Shown here piece by piece: positions 8,586-17,510 of a stretch of 64,000 nucleotides of DNA. Below the pieces are notes generated by a model, which was not told where the DNA came from, ran no database searches, and worked only from the letters and a program-made list of their open reading frames with translations. The position numbers were made by a program, and so were the translations under genes. This DNA is from Bacteroidales bacterium (lineage in GTDB: Bacteria; Bacteroidota; Bacteroidia; Bacteroidales; VadinHA17): positions 62,001 to 126,000 of the forward strand of contig JAFGLJ010000027.1 in the NCBI GenBank assembly GCA_016928075.1, read 5' to 3'. The stretch's first letter is position 1. Each line of letters begins with the position of its first letter.

Positions 8586-10096
8586 AAGTGATAAGGATTA
8601 TCAGGCTTATCCTTCTTTTTATTCTGCCTTTCAGCATATTGACTGCCCAGGAAACCGAGCGCGAGGGTAAAAAGAAAATTGAAATCTTACATGCTGATCT
8701 TATGGCCAACCGGGGTGAAATGAGGCAACTGCTCGGAAATGTAAGATTCAGACATAAGGAAACTTATATGACCTGTGACAGTGCTCACTTTTTCCCTGAC
8801 AGGAACCTGGTTGAAGCATATAGTAAAGTCCATATCTTTAAAGGTGACACTCTCCATCTTTACGGAGAATATTTACTTTATGACTCTGAAGCGGAGTTCG
8901 CATACGTAAGAGATTCTGTCCTGCTTATTGACAATGAAACAAGACTGAACACCGATTATCTTGAATATGACATGGTTAATGAGACAGCAACCTATACTAC
9001 GGGGGGAAGGATCATAAATGAAGATAATGTGCTGACAAGCAAGATAGGAATATACTATACCGAGGAAGAGGTATTTAATTTCAAGGACAGTGTGAAACTT
9101 GTCAATCCTGATTATACAATGCACTCAGATACACTGAAATATGACACAGTCAGTGAGATTGCATATTTCCTGGGCCCTTCAGAAATAGTTGGAGACAGTA
9201 TTTATGCAAAGTGCAACAGGGGCTGGTACGACACTAAGAATGAGCTGAGCCTTTTAATGGATGATGCTTTTATTGATAATGAGGTCCAGATTGTTACAGG
9301 TGATTCATTATATTATGAAAATGATAACGGCTATGGTACTGCACACCATAATGTAACAATAAGGGATAAGGAACAGGACATAATTGTAAAAGGCAATGTA
9401 TCATGGTATTACCAGGAACCCGAACGGTTCATGATAACCGACAGCGCAGAGTTCATCCAGGTGAACGAGGATGATTACCTTTACCTGCATGCTGATACTC
9501 TCAGGTCAATCACTATCAGTGATTCGACTATGAATTACCGCCTTGTGAAAGCTTATTACGGATGTCGGATCTACAGCGAAGATATTCAGGCTAAATGTGA
9601 TTCATTAGCCTATTCATTCCGTGATTCCGTTATTCGGCTTTATTATAATCCGGTGTTGTGGTCTGAAGCCAACCAGTTGTTTGCCGACTCCATGGCCCTG
9701 ATTACCAAGAACAGGGAAATGCATAAGATGGAATTATATAATAATTCTTTTGTAATAGAGGAAGTGGATTCAGCAAGGTATAATCAGCTTAAAGGGAAGA
9801 ACCTGTTCGGGTATTTCAGGGATAATAAGCTTTACAAGATAGAGATCAGGGGTAATTCGGAGAAGATATATTTCGCCATAGAGGATAATGAGCTGATAGG
9901 TGTGGACCAATCGACATGTGTCAACATGGATATATATATTGAAGATGGTAAGATCAGCGAGATTTACCTGATGGACAACCCCGAGGGAACACTCGACCCT
10001 CCCCTGTATAAAACGCCTTCACTCAGGCGGCTTGAGAATTATGCCTGGTACCAGGCCATAAGGCCAAAGAACAGATACGATATCTTCAGAAAATAA
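8582..10096 (+). CDS. OstA-like protein (LptA/LptD N-domain family)
   Basis: A 504-residue exported protein of the OstA-like type of Bacteroidota. A signal peptide (MKVIRIIRLILLF to about LTAQ) is followed by repeated beta-jellyroll turns of the LptA/OstA fold. These show as recurring short motifs such as TCDSAHFFPD, YGEYLLYDSE, DYLEYDM, HSDTLKYDT and GDSLYYEN. The family is linked to lipopolysaccharide transport across the periplasm. I chose the ATG at 8582 because it forms an ATGA overlap with the surA stop, as also seen at 6311; an ATG at 8573 would add three residues before the signal peptide. It converges with the DUF2795 gene six bases downstream, with no room for a separate terminator. 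Confidence 0.88.
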   Translation: MKVIRIIRLILLFILPFSILTAQETEREGKKKIEILHADLMANRGEMRQLLGNVRFRHKETYMTCDSAHFFPDRNLVEAYSKVHIFKGDTLHLYGEYLLYDSEAEFAYVRDSVLLIDNETRLNTDYLEYDMVNETATYTTGGRIINEDNVLTSKIGIYYTEEEVFNFKDSVKLVNPDYTMHSDTLKYDTVSEIAYFLGPSEIVGDSIYAKCNRGWYDTKNELSLLMDDAFIDNEVQIVTGDSLYYENDNGYGTAHHNVTIRDKEQDIIVKGNVSWYYQEPERFMITDSAEFIQVNEDDYLYLHADTLRSITISDSTMNYRLVKAYYGCRIYSEDIQAKCDSLAYSFRDSVIRLYYNPVLWSEANQLFADSMALITKNREMHKMELYNNSFVIEEVDSARYNQLKGKNLFGYFRDNKLYKIEIRGNSEKIYFAIEDNELIGVDQSTCVNMDIYIEDGKISEIYLMDNPEGTLDPPLYKTPSLRRLENYAWYQAIRPKNRYDIFRK

Positions 10097-10101
10097 ATGG
10101 A

Positions 10102-10323
10102 TTAATACTCATCTTCATTGAAAAAGAAGTCATCCTTACTTGGATAATCAGGCCAGATATCTTCAATACTTTCATATATATCTCCCTCGTCTTCTATTTC
10201 CTGTAAATTCTCGATGACTTCCATGGGTGCCCCCGACCTGATTGCATAATCAATAAGCTCATCCTTGGTTGCCGGCCAGGGAGCATCTTCGAGTTTTGAT
10301 GCTAGTTCAAGAGTCCAGTACAT
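10102..10323 (-). CDS. DUF2795 domain-containing small protein
   Basis: A 73-residue, strongly acidic protein. The first half (LEDAPWPATKDELIDYAIRS, residues 11-30, and the following GAPMEVIENLQEI) matches the DUF2795 pattern, in which WPAT/YPATKxELIxYAxxxGAP is typical. The C-terminal third is rich in D, E and aromatic residues and is likely flexible. The family is small, soluble and of unknown function as far as I know. It ends six bases from the OstA-like gene on the opposite strand and sits downstream of the adenosyltransferase gene. Confidence 0.82.
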   Translation of the reverse strand: MYWTLELASKLEDAPWPATKDELIDYAIRSGAPMEVIENLQEIEDEGDIYESIEDIWPDYPSKDDFFFNEDEY

Positions 10324-10405
10324 TTTTTCCCTTCTGATTTTTCAATTTGGGTCTGCAAATAAATATTAAATTATTTAATAAAACAACAGTAAATTTCACT
10401 TTTTT

Positions 10406-10948
10406 TCAAGGTATCCATTTACTCTGCTCTATACCTGATTCTTCGGCTATTTTCCTTGCGAGAACAAAAAGATAATCAGACAATCGGTTAAGGTACCAGG
10501 CTGCTTTTATATCAGTATTTTTCTTAACGGGAAGTGAGGTAACCAGTCTTTCAGCCCTCCGGCACACACACCTTGTTATGTGTGTGAATGAAACGGCATC
10601 ATTGCCTCCCGGAAGCACAAAAGATGATAATTCGGGTAATTTTTCTTCCATAAGATCGATTTCATTTTCAAGCATTTTAATATCGTCATCATCAGGAGGT
10701 GCCATCTTTGAGATATCTGCCCCCGGTCCTACCGAGAGGATAGCAGCAACATGCATAAGCTTATCCTGTATGGAATATAAAGTAACCGATCTGCCGGCGT
10801 TAACGGGAAGGCCCCTCAAGAGCCCAAGCCATGATATTAGTTCATCTAGGGTACCGTATGCATCTATCCTTTCATGATGTTTAGGTACCCTTTCTCCTCC
10901 CGCCAACGATGTTGTGCCATCATCGCCGGTTCTTGTATAAATTTTCAT
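10406..10948 (-). CDS. Cob(I)yrinic acid a,c-diamide adenosyltransferase, PduO type
   Basis: A 180-residue enzyme that transfers the 5'-deoxyadenosyl group of ATP to cob(I)alamin, making adenosylcobalamin. The N-terminal ATP-binding signature KIYTRTGDDGTTSLAGG and the segment ERIDAYGTLDEL (25-38) are textbook PduO. The C-terminal VCRRAERLV and the NRLSDYLFVLAR helix complete the trimeric four-helix fold. Length is normal. The gene starts two bases after the stop of the ABC ATPase gene, so the pair is probably cotranscribed, though no functional link is obvious. An AdoB12-dependent enzyme would be expected elsewhere, for example methylmalonyl-CoA mutase; none is in the window. Confidence 0.94.
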   Translation of the reverse strand: MKIYTRTGDDGTTSLAGGERVPKHHERIDAYGTLDELISWLGLLRGLPVNAGRSVTLYSIQDKLMHVAAILSVGPGADISKMAPPDDDDIKMLENEIDLMEEKLPELSSFVLPGGNDAVSFTHITRCVCRRAERLVTSLPVKKNTDIKAAWYLNRLSDYLFVLARKIAEESGIEQSKWIP

Positions 10949-10950
10949 TA

Positions 10951-11637
10951 TCAGTTCTTGATTTCATCACTGGATATCTGTCCGTCCATAAGTCGGACGA
11001 TCCTTTTGGCATGCCGTGCGATATCCTCTTCGTGGGTAACCAGTATTACAGTATTTCCATCAGAATGTATCTTATCAAGAAGTTTCATAATATCAACAGA
11101 TGTTTTACTGTCAAGATTACCAGTAGGCTCATCAGCAAGTATTATGGAGGGTTTGTTAACCATTGCCCTGGCAATTGCCACCCTCTGGCGCTCTCCTCCT
11201 GACAGTTCATTGGGTTTGTGTGTAATTCTGTCAGCCAGGCCAACCGAGTCAAGCATTTGTTTTGCCATTTCAATTCTGTCGGCCTTTGCAACTCCTGCAT
11301 ATATCAGAGGAAGCATAACATTTTCATGGGCTGAATATCTTGGTAGTAAATTAAAGGTCTGAAAAACAAAACCTATCTCCTTGTTCCTTATCTCTGCAAG
11401 CTGGTTATCTTCAAGCTTGCTTACATCGGTACCATTGAGCACATAATTTCCCTTGGTGACCGTATCAAGGCATCCCAGTATGTTCATCAGGGTGGATTTA
11501 CCTGAACCAGAAGGCCCCATAACGGCGACATATTCATTTTTATCAATGGACAGGGTGACCGATCGCAGGGCTCTTACTATAATTGTGCCTATTTGATAGT
11601 TCTTAACCACGTCATTTATTTCAATTAATTTACTCAT
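10951..11637 (-). CDS. ABC transporter ATP-binding protein, MacB/LolD-like, orphan
   Basis: A 228-residue ATPase of the MacB/LolD/FtsE group. Visible are Walker A (GPSGSGKST), the Q-loop ([11 protein letters not shown]), the ABC signature ([15 protein letters not shown]) and Walker B with the D-loop ([15 protein letters not shown]). The GNLDSKT form is typical of the MacB/LolD subfamily, which powers lipoprotein release or efflux with an FtsX-like permease. No permease gene is adjacent: downstream is the PduO-type adenosyltransferase (two bases away) and upstream is a methyltransferase. It must therefore pair with a permease encoded elsewhere. Confidence 0.92.
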   Translation of the reverse strand: MSKLIEINDVVKNYQIGTIIVRALRSVTLSIDKNEYVAVMGPSGSGKSTLMNILGCLDTVTKGNYVLNGTDVSKLEDNQLAEIRNKEIGFVFQTFNLLPRYSAHENVMLPLIYAGVAKADRIEMAKQMLDSVGLADRITHKPNELSGGERQRVAIARAMVNKPSIILADEPTGNLDSKTSVDIMKLLDKIHSDGNTVILVTHEEDIARHAKRIVRLMDGQISSDEIKN

Positions 11638-11713
11638 TCTATCTAAAGGTTTAAAATTCTCCGAAAGTACTTCTAAAAATCTAAAAAATAAAAATCAAAC
11701 TCATTAAATAATG

Positions 11714-12502
11714 TTAATATCTTATCACAAAATCCTGTTTTACCATTCCCTCTCTGAAAAACACAAATCCCATCTGGAAAATATCTATACTTACTGACAC
11801 CTGTAAATCACTTTTTATTTCATTCCATGCTTCATTCATTTCAAAAGAATAATTAATGTCATCAAAAATTATAACAGATTCGTCCGTAATAAGTTCTTTC
11901 AGCAAGGTAAAATACCTCAATACAGGTTCTTTCCTGTGATTTCCATCAACAAATACCATTGAAGGCCTGAAGCCTGTTGCCCTGATAGCATGTAGCTGAG
12001 TGTCAAAATCACCCTGAATAATATCAGTATTACCAATATTTCCTCGGGCAATATTCCTTTTTGCCACTTTCGCCAGATTATTACAACCCTCGATACTTAT
12101 TATTTTTGAGAAAGGAGCACCCATGGCCATGAAAATTGTGCTTATTCCAACTGATGTTCCGAGCTCAAGAATATTTTTCCCATCGTACTGCTGTGCTATA
12201 TTATGCAGAACCCTGCCATACCTGTTTCGTATTGCTGATGTGCGGGATATATCTGAAAGCCGCCTGCGGGATGATTTGGTATATTGTGATCCTGCCCCCA
12301 GGTCGTTTACTTTTATTAGTTCACAGCTCCCTGCCATATACTTCCTTATTTTTAAGATTATGTCCATAACTTCAGGGGGAATATCCTTACGCAAAACAGT
12401 ATTTATAAAATCAAAAACAAACGGGCTGTGAATTCCATGTCCTTTCCTGTGGCGCGAAAAAGCAAAATATTTAAAAGCCCTTGCAATCCTGTAGTAATTC
12501 AT
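11714..12502 (-). CDS. Class I SAM-dependent methyltransferase
   Basis: About 262 residues from the ATG at 12502; an upstream in-frame TTG at 12535 would add eleven residues but is less likely. The SAM-binding motif I is KNILELGTSVGISTIFMA, followed by the acidic motif II (ISIEGC). VFVDGNHR and an IIFDDINYS segment are as in O-methyltransferase-like, catechol-type folds of Bacteroidota. The N-terminal part (HGIHSPFVFDFI) is a recognisable lead-in for this family. The substrate is unknown. It is divergent from recG over about 90 bases and upstream of the ABC ATPase gene on the same strand. Confidence 0.83.
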   Translation of the reverse strand: MNYYRIARAFKYFAFSRHRKGHGIHSPFVFDFINTVLRKDIPPEVMDIILKIRKYMAGSCELIKVNDLGAGSQYTKSSRRRLSDISRTSAIRNRYGRVLHNIAQQYDGKNILELGTSVGISTIFMAMGAPFSKIISIEGCNNLAKVAKRNIARGNIGNTDIIQGDFDTQLHAIRATGFRPSMVFVDGNHRKEPVLRYFTLLKELITDESVIIFDDINYSFEMNEAWNEIKSDLQVSVSIDIFQMGFVFFREGMVKQDFVIRY

Positions 12503-12592
12503 CCTTCTGGAAAATACTGTTTGTGAACAATTCAAAAATAGTTAATTTAGGATTTAGGTTTAATTAATCCAGTTTTATATTCTCAGCGAATA

Positions 12593-14698
12593 ATGCCTGA
12601 TATCCTTGACACTGAAATAAAATTCCTGGCGGGAGTGGGTCCAAAAAGATCGGAGTTGCTCAAGAAAGAACTGGATATTACAACCTTCAGGGATCTGTTG
12701 TATTATTTCCCTTACAAATACATTGACAGAACCAGATTTTACAAGATTTCTGAATTGGACCCTGAAATGCCGTATGTTCAGGTAAGAGGCTTCATTGATG
12801 GATTCCAGACTGAGGGAGGTGGTCGAAATAAGAGACTGTCAGCAATATTCAGGGATGATACCGGATCAATTAAGCTGGTCTGGTTCAAGGGACTTAAATG
12901 GATTATCGACTCATATAAAATTAATAAGGAATATATAATTTTTGGAAAACCAGGTTTATTTAATGAAACGATTAATATTGTACACCCTGAGATTGAAGAT
13001 CCTGAACAGCTGGAAAAGAGAATAATAAGCAATATACAGGCGCAGTATAGTACAACCGAAAAACTTAAGAACAATTACATTACTTCCAAAACAATATACA
13101 AATTACAAAGTAATTTATTCAGCCAATTACGTACCAGGGTTAAGGATACGTTACCATCATGGATGAGAGAAAAATACAGGCTGATGAACCTGCATGATGC
13201 CCTTTTTATCACTCATTTCCCCAATGATAACAAAGATCTTGAAAGAGCGCGTTTCAGGCTTAAGCTTGAGGAATTATTCTATATCCAGTTAAGCCTGCTG
13301 AGTCTGAAGATACACAGGGGGAACAGGTTCAAAGGCTATGTTTTCGGTATCGTGGGGGAAAAATTCAATGAATTTTACTCCAGGAACCTTCCTTTCAGCC
13401 TTACCGGTGCACAGAAAAGGGTTATGAAAGAAATAAGAAAGGATCTCGGCTCAGGCAAGCAAATGAATCGTCTGCTGCAGGGTGACGTGGGAAGTGGTAA
13501 AACACTTATTGCCCTGATGAGTATGCTGATAGCCATTGACAATGGCTACCAGGCATGCCTGATGGCCCCGACGGAGATCCTTACCATACAACATTATAAT
13601 ACCGTATCTGATATGCTGAGGGGTATAGATATAGAATTGTGCCTTCTAACCGGCTCAACAAAGAAATCAGAAAGGGAACGAATAGCAACCGGCCTGGAAA
13701 ACGGTACTATAAAAATAATAATAGGAACTCATGCTCTGATAGAAGAAACGGTCCAATTCAACAAACTGGGTTTAGCAATTATAGATGAGCAGCATCGTTT
13801 TGGTGTCGCGCAAAGGGCCAGCTTATGGAAAAAAGACAGGAATCCACCTCATGTTCTGGTAATGACAGCAACACCAATCCCCAGGACTTTAGCAATGACC
13901 CTTTATGGCGACCTGGATGTATCAGTGATTGATGAGCTCCCTCCAGGCAGGAAGCCTGTTAAGACCATCCACTTTACTGATTCTGCCAGGTTAAGGGTAT
14001 TTGGGTTTATGAAAGAACAGATTAAAGCCGGACAGCAGATTTATATAGTATATCCGCTCATCAAGGAATCAGAGAAGATGGACTACAAAGACCTTGAAGA
14101 TGGTGTGGAAGCAATAACAAGGGCCTTTCCTCCTCCCCGGTACGTTATATCCGTGGTTCATGGCAAAATGAAATCGAGAGATAAGGATCTGTCTATGAGG
14201 TTATTTACCACAGGTAAGGCTCATATACTTATCGCAACAACAGTAATAGAAGTTGGCGTGGATGTACCTAACGCATCTGTAATGATTATCGAATCAGCCG
14301 AAAGGTTTGGTCTTTCACAGCTACACCAGCTGAGGGGTCGCGTAGGCAGGGGTGCCAAACAATCATACTGCGTTCTTATGAGCTCGGATAAACTCTCAAA
14401 TGAAGCACGTAAAAGGATTGAAACAATGGTTAGCAGTAATGATGGCTTTGAGATTGCCGAAGCTGACCTGCGCTTACGCGGACCCGGCGATCTCGAAGGA
14501 ACGAGGCAGAGCGGGATAGGATTTGACCTTAAGATTGCCAGCCTGGGAAAAGACGGACAGATACTTGAATATGCCAGAAGAATTGCAGAAGAAATACTTG
14601 AGGAGGACCCGCTGTTGAAAAATCCGGACAATCATATACTTACAGAACAATTAAGCAGGTTGAAAAAAACTGAGTATGACTGGAGCAAAATAAGTTAA
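12593..14698 (+). CDS. recG: ATP-dependent DNA helicase RecG
   Basis: A 701-residue helicase that remodels stalled replication forks and Holliday junctions. The N-terminal wedge/OB region opens with IKFLAGVGPKRSELLKKE (helix-hairpin-like) and runs to about 250. The helicase core shows Walker A (GDVGSGKTLIALM, about 299-311), DEQHRFGVAQR (DExH box), TATPIPRTLAM, and motif V/VI segments IATTVIEVGVDVPNA and LHQLRGRVGRG. The C-terminal RecG signature RLRGPGDLEGTRQSG is present. Length is normal. The ATG start lies 90 bases from the divergent methyltransferase gene. The Rnf operon follows after 136 bases and has its own candidate promoter. Confidence 0.97.
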   Translation: MPDILDTEIKFLAGVGPKRSELLKKELDITTFRDLLYYFPYKYIDRTRFYKISELDPEMPYVQVRGFIDGFQTEGGGRNKRLSAIFRDDTGSIKLVWFKGLKWIIDSYKINKEYIIFGKPGLFNETINIVHPEIEDPEQLEKRIISNIQAQYSTTEKLKNNYITSKTIYKLQSNLFSQLRTRVKDTLPSWMREKYRLMNLHDALFITHFPNDNKDLERARFRLKLEELFYIQLSLLSLKIHRGNRFKGYVFGIVGEKFNEFYSRNLPFSLTGAQKRVMKEIRKDLGSGKQMNRLLQGDVGSGKTLIALMSMLIAIDNGYQACLMAPTEILTIQHYNTVSDMLRGIDIELCLLTGSTKKSERERIATGLENGTIKIIIGTHALIEETVQFNKLGLAIIDEQHRFGVAQRASLWKKDRNPPHVLVMTATPIPRTLAMTLYGDLDVSVIDELPPGRKPVKTIHFTDSARLRVFGFMKEQIKAGQQIYIVYPLIKESEKMDYKDLEDGVEAITRAFPPPRYVISVVHGKMKSRDKDLSMRLFTTGKAHILIATTVIEVGVDVPNASVMIIESAERFGLSQLHQLRGRVGRGAKQSYCVLMSSDKLSNEARKRIETMVSSNDGFEIAEADLRLRGPGDLEGTRQSGIGFDLKIASLGKDGQILEYARRIAEEILEEDPLLKNPDNHILTEQLSRLKKTEYDWSKIS

Positions 14699-14797
14699 AC
14701 TTCACAATAAAGATGCCCTTCTTATTTAGACTGATTCTATATTATTTTACCCTGATGAAAAACTGATTTAATGCATACTTATTTCGGCAGCATATTA

Positions 14798-14805
14798 TAA
14801 ATTTG
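14798..14805 (+). promoter_or_regulatory. Candidate promoter -7 element of rseC-rnf operon
   Basis: TAAATTTG exactly matches the Bacteroidota -7 consensus TAnnTTTG. It lies 29 bases before the rseC ATG in a 136-base intergenic region after recG. A clear -33 TTTG is not seen at the usual spacing (TTTCGG lies nearby). The predicted transcription start falls just before or within the palindrome at 14814-14827. Confidence 0.5.
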
Positions 14806-14813
14806 CCCATTCA

Positions 14814-14827
14814 AACCATGCATGGTT
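14814..14827. promoter_or_regulatory. Perfect 14-bp palindrome, candidate operator of rnf operon
   Basis: AACCATGCATGGTT is a perfect inverted repeat with no spacer. It starts nine bases after the candidate -7 box and ends seven bases before the rseC start codon. Its position over the predicted transcription start suggests a repressor operator; it could also interfere with ribosome access. No homologous copy was noticed elsewhere in the window. Function is inferred from position and symmetry only. Confidence 0.45.
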
Positions 14828-14834
14828 CCATAAA

Positions 14835-15257
14835 ATGCAAAACGAAGATACGATTGAACATACTGGTACAGTAAAATCAGTAGAAAATAAGCATATAACT
14901 GTAAATATCCTTTCGCATCCTGCCTGTTCAGGATGTATTGCTTCAGGTATATGTGATCTTTCAGGCCGTGCGAACAAGGAAATTATCGCAAGTGCCGGCC
15001 CTGAAGTAAAGGCCGGTGACCAGGTGATTGTAGTAATGAAAAGGTCTATGGGTTTCAAAGCATTGTTCCTGGGATACCTGCTTCCTTTTATTATTGTAAT
15101 GCTGATACTTATTGTTTTAACCTCACTATCCGTATCAGAATCTGTAAGCGGTATTACTGCTTTATTTTCACTTGTTCCCTACTACGTCATAATCTACCTG
15201 AGAAAAGAAAAGGTTGGTAAGAGTTATTCATTTACTATAAAAAAACTAATTAAATGA
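14835..15257 (+). CDS. SoxR-reducing system/RseC family membrane protein
   Basis: A 140-residue RseC-type protein. The N-terminal domain has the cysteine cluster HPACSGCIASGIC (about 32-44), matching the conserved RseC/RsxC-type cysteines. Two transmembrane helices follow at about 75-95 and 100-118. In Bacteroidota this gene regularly precedes the Rnf genes. In E. coli the Rsx (Rnf-like) complex and RseC keep SoxR reduced. No SoxR is seen here, so a role in Rnf assembly or redox sensing is the safer inference. Its TGA overlaps the ATG of rnfB, so it is the first gene of the operon. Confidence 0.88.
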   Translation: MQNEDTIEHTGTVKSVENKHITVNILSHPACSGCIASGICDLSGRANKEIIASAGPEVKAGDQVIVVMKRSMGFKALFLGYLLPFIIVMLILIVLTSLSVSESVSGITALFSLVPYYVIIYLRKEKVGKSYSFTIKKLIK

Positions 15258-16117
15258 GTTCTGTAGTTCTTATAACAATAATCTCTTTAAGCCTTTTAGG
15301 TATTATAGCAGCACTGATATTATTTTTTGTTGCGCAAAAATTCAAGGTTTTTGAAGATCCGCGCATTGATGAAGTTGAGGCAGCCTTGCCCGCCGCCAAT
15401 TGTGGAGGCTGTGGCTATGCAGGTTGCCGCAATTTTGCAGAGGCACTTGTTAAGTCCGAAACTTTTGAAGGCTTGTATTGTCCTGTCGGTGGAAATGAGA
15501 CCATGGCAGAGGTAGCCAGGATCCTTGGCAGGGAAGCACCGGAAGTAGAACCGGAGGTGGCAGTTGTGCGATGTAATGGCACCTATGAAAACAGGAAAAA
15601 AACATCTTACTATGACGGTGCCATGAACTGTACCATCGCCCACAACCTTTATGGGGGCGACACCGACTGTCATTATGGTTGCCTCAGCTTGGGCGAGTGT
15701 GTTGATGCCTGTGATTTTGATGCTATGTATATGGATAGCGAAACAGGGTTGCCTGTTGTGATTGATGAAAAATGTGTTGCCTGCGGGGCATGCGTTAAAG
15801 CTTGTCCACGCAACATAATCGAACTCAGGAAAAAGGCAAAAAAAGACAGGAAGATATATGTTTCATGTGTAAACGAAGATAAAGGCGGACCTGCAAGGAA
15901 AGCCTGCAGCGTTGCATGTATAGGATGCGGCTTATGTGTGAAAGCCTGTCCTTTCGATGCCATTACACTGAACAACAACCTTGCATATATTGATCCCGAG
16001 AAATGTATGCTATGCAGAAAATGTGTTCCTGTGTGTCCTACGAATGCAATAATCGAGGTAAATTTTCCACCCCGGAAAACTCAAGAAAAGGTAGAGGCGG
16101 AAAAAGCGGAGGCATAA
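15254..16117 (+). CDS. rnfB: Rnf electron transport complex subunit B
   Basis: A 287-residue membrane-anchored iron-sulfur protein that takes electrons from ferredoxin. One N-terminal transmembrane helix (about 5-25) is followed by the RnfB-type cluster motif NCGGCGYAGC with a later cysteine (LYCPVG). Several ferredoxin-type motifs come next: CVACGACVKACP, CIGCGLCVKACP and CMLCRKCVPVCP, plus an irregular cysteine-rich stretch (CHYGCLSLGECVDAC). This long, cluster-rich form is the one seen in Bacteroidota and acetogens. The gene overlaps rseC by four bases and is followed by rnfC after 32 bases. Confidence 0.96.
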   Translation: MSSVVLITIISLSLLGIIAALILFFVAQKFKVFEDPRIDEVEAALPAANCGGCGYAGCRNFAEALVKSETFEGLYCPVGGNETMAEVARILGREAPEVEPEVAVVRCNGTYENRKKTSYYDGAMNCTIAHNLYGGDTDCHYGCLSLGECVDACDFDAMYMDSETGLPVVIDEKCVACGACVKACPRNIIELRKKAKKDRKIYVSCVNEDKGGPARKACSVACIGCGLCVKACPFDAITLNNNLAYIDPEKCMLCRKCVPVCPTNAIIEVNFPPRKTQEKVEAEKAEA

Positions 16118-16149
16118 AATAACTGAAGTTGAACCTAAATTAATATAAA

Positions 16150-17484
16150 GTGTTGAAGACATTCGCCAAAGGAGGCGTTCATCCACCTGAAAACAAAATA
16201 TCTGCAGGTATTCCAATCGAAATATTACCGGTACCGGAACAGGTCATTATACCTATTAATCAACACCTCGGAGCTCCTGCTGAGCCGATGGTTGAAAAGG
16301 GTGAGGCAGTTAAGGCAGGCCAGATAATTGCCCGGAATAAAGGTTTTGTATCAGCAAATATTCATTCTCCTGTTTCGGGTAAAGTTCTTAAGGTCGATAA
16401 GGCCTTTGACTCCTCGGGTTACAAGCAGACATGTGTAATAATAAATGTAGAGGGGGACGAATGGATTGATTCTGTAGACCGAAGCGATAAACTTAAAAGG
16501 GATATTAATCTTACGGGTGAAGAAATTATAAAAAAGTGTTCTGAAAATGGTATTGTTGGAATGGGCGGAGCAACATTCCCAACCCATGTAAAGCTTACTA
16601 TACCTCCGGGTAAAAAATGTAACGTACTGATCATAAATGGTGTAGAATGTGAGCCCTATCTCACTTCCGATCATCGCCTATTGCTGGAGAAGACCGGGGA
16701 AATACTCACAGGGACATCCCTGCTTATGAAGGCGCTGGGGGTAGAAAGGGCTATGATAGGTACTGAAAACAACAAGAAAGATGCCATCGAAAAGCTGCAG
16801 AGTATGGTGTCGGAATATAGTGGTATAAGTGTTCATGCCCTTAAAGTTAAATACCCGCAGGGTGCTGAAAAACAACTTATAAAAGCACTTATAAAAAGGG
16901 AAGTGCCTTCAGGAGGCCTTCCTATTGATGTTGGCACAGTCGTTCATAATGTTGGAACTGCTTACGCCGTATACGAAGCCGTACAAAAAAATAAGCCACT
17001 GGTGGAAAGAGTTGTAACAGTAACAGGGAAAGACATGGAAAAGCCTGTAAACCTGCTTACTCGAATAGGAACCCCCGTAAGCAAGCTTATAGAATATGCG
17101 GGAGGTTTACCTGACAGCACCGCCAAAATAATAAACGGGGGACCTATGATGGGTAAAGCACTCGCTTCACTTGATGTACCGGTAACAAAAGGGACATCAG
17201 GAATTATACTTATCAGAAGAAAAGAATCAAGGAGGAGTGAAACAGGGCCCTGTATAAGATGCAGTAAATGCATAGCAGCCTGCCCTATGGGACTGGAGCC
17301 ATACCTTTTGATGACACTCGCTGAGAAAGAGCTTTATGAAAGAGCGGAGAAAGAGAGGATAATGGATTGCATGGAATGCGGATCATGCAGTTACATATGC
17401 CCGGCGCATCGACCTTTACTGGATTACATAAGGCTGGGTAAGTCCAATGTAGGCAGGATAATAAGAGAACGAAAACAAAAATAA
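16150..17484 (+). CDS. rnfC: Rnf electron transport complex subunit C
   Basis: The 444-residue peripheral subunit that binds FMN/NADH and passes electrons between NAD and the complex. The N-terminal TFAKGGVHPPENKISAG segment is typical of RnfC. The NADH/FMN domain has GMGGATFPTHVK and NGVECEPYLTSD. Two C-terminal [4Fe-4S] motifs are CIRCSKCIAACP and CMECGSCSYICP. The start is a GTG at 16150 (or the TTG one codon later); no in-frame ATG lies nearby. The fit of the homologous N-terminus (LKTFAKGG) supports this choice. It sits between rnfB and rnfD, in the usual B-C-D-G-E-A order. Confidence 0.96.
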   Translation: MLKTFAKGGVHPPENKISAGIPIEILPVPEQVIIPINQHLGAPAEPMVEKGEAVKAGQIIARNKGFVSANIHSPVSGKVLKVDKAFDSSGYKQTCVIINVEGDEWIDSVDRSDKLKRDINLTGEEIIKKCSENGIVGMGGATFPTHVKLTIPPGKKCNVLIINGVECEPYLTSDHRLLLEKTGEILTGTSLLMKALGVERAMIGTENNKKDAIEKLQSMVSEYSGISVHALKVKYPQGAEKQLIKALIKREVPSGGLPIDVGTVVHNVGTAYAVYEAVQKNKPLVERVVTVTGKDMEKPVNLLTRIGTPVSKLIEYAGGLPDSTAKIINGGPMMGKALASLDVPVTKGTSGIILIRRKESRRSETGPCIRCSKCIAACPMGLEPYLLMTLAEKELYERAEKERIMDCMECGSCSYICPAHRPLLDYIRLGKSNVGRIIRERKQK

Positions 17485-17510
17485 GCACTCAAAGAAATAG
17501 AATACTAATA

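Noticed and set aside
10874-11362. 162-codon plus-strand frame opposite the ABC ATPase gene
   Set aside because: Shadow of a well-conserved ATPase; Ser/Ile-rich with no family resemblance.
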